From: Prorocentrum cordatum
Taxonomy: Eukaryota > Sar > Dinophyceae > Prorocentrales > Prorocentraceae
Assembly: GCA_963575745.1 (NCBI GenBank)
Contig: CAUYUJ010015303.1
Span: 121,970 to 170,327, forward strand
Length of the DNA stretch: 48,358 nt
Reading direction: 5' to 3'
In this document: positions 47,830 through 48,358 of the stretch, in pieces
How positions within the stretch are numbered: position 1 is the stretch's first letter
How the letters are laid out: each line of letters starts with the position of its first letter
Notes under the pieces: generated by a model
What the model was told of the DNA's origin: nothing
The model's input: only the letters and a program-made list of their open reading frames with translations
The model's database searches: none
Made by a program: the position numbers and the translations under genes

Positions 47830-48358
47830 CGACGATTACCACCACTGCGACCACCACCACCACCACGACCACCATCACCACCACCCCAACCAACCACCAT
47901 CACCACCAACCAACCACACACACACACACACCAGCCACCAACACCACAACCACCACCACCACCACAACTCACCACCACCACCACCACCACCACCACCACC
48001 ACAAAAACCCATCACCACTACCACAGCCACCACAATCTATGACACCACCACCACCACCACCGCCACAACCACCACCACTACCAGCAGCACAACCCACCAC
48101 CACCACCACCGCCACCACCACTACCACAAACCAACACACCACCAACACCGCCACCGCCACCACCTCCACCAGCAGCACTTCGACAAACCACAGCCACCAC
48201 CACTACCCACCACCACCACTACCCACCACCACCACACCACCACCAAACCGCCACCACCACCGCCACCACCACAACCCACCAACACCACCACCACCACCAC
48301 CACCACAAACCACCACCACACCACCTCCAAACCACCACAAACACCACCACCACCACCA
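47830..48358. repeat. (CCA)n microsatellite to the window end
   Basis: A CCA/CAC trinucleotide array with ACA, TCA and GCC interruptions, continuing past the window end. Poly-Val/Trp/Gly and poly-Thr/His/Pro frames are artefacts. Confidence 0.95.

Overview
The window looks like repeat-dominated nuclear DNA of a eukaryote with a very large genome, most likely a dinoflagellate. The evidence is a high-GC background, wall-to-wall simple repeats, minisatellites and higher-order satellites, decayed non-LTR and dinoflagellate-type reverse transcriptase relics, and one giant LTR retrotransposon. No bacterial operons, rRNA, tRNA or CRISPR arrays were seen. The taxonomic call is inference.

Layout. 1-2.6 kb: a foldback element copy and GGA/CA microsatellites. 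2.6-7.1 kb and 26.3-28.0 kb: the two halves of one satellite field built of ~1 kb higher-order units (a ~150 bp conserved block, a CAGCCT-type hexanucleotide array, a 73-bp minisatellite and a conserved ~140 bp block), plus GGC arrays. 7146-26327: a 19.2 kb Copia-type LTR retrotransposon on the minus strand. It is inserted in a hexanucleotide array of that field, with a 5-bp target duplication and 174-bp LTRs that differ at one base. 28-33.3 kb: CCAAGAG-type, TCC/ATC and CCCCACTGT-type repeats, then a broken LINE-like element ending at a 100-N gap. 33.4-38.2 kb: TCC microsatellites alternating with a 64-bp minisatellite and a ~0.63 kb higher-order repeat. 38.5-39.65 kb: a possible protein gene with three RRVHF motifs. 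40-43 kb: tandem repeats and a second foldback copy. 43.1-44.0 kb: a sharply AT-rich island. 44.5-46.8 kb: a decayed reverse-transcriptase-like gene. 47.8 kb to the end: a CCA/CAC array.

The retrotransposon is the coherent system. ORF1 (3137 aa) is a Gag-Pol with coiled-coil/Gag region, three CCCH zinc fingers in place of a CCHC knuckle, RS/SPGG repeats, DSG protease, integrase, YVDD reverse transcriptase, RNase H and a Cys-rich/SPxR tail. ORF2 (2879 aa) overlaps it by 70 nt in the -1 frame and carries a region resembling Tpt1/KptA RNA 2'-phosphotransferase, a proline-rich linker and a zinc-ribbon-like motif. At the overlap a C8 run, an 8-nt spacer and a stem-loop form a plausible -1 frameshift signal. 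The 5' LTR is followed by a sequence complementary to a tRNA anticodon loop, as in Drosophila copia, which is primed by a half-tRNA.

The most striking feature is a family of more than 30 copies of an 18-nt motif spread through both ORFs and just past the ORF2 stop, all in one orientation. As RNA it folds into a seven-position stem with a GNRA-like tetraloop. The stem positions show repeated compensatory changes, and the motif is read in two different frames. It looks like a mobile or RNA-selected hairpin element inside coding sequence.
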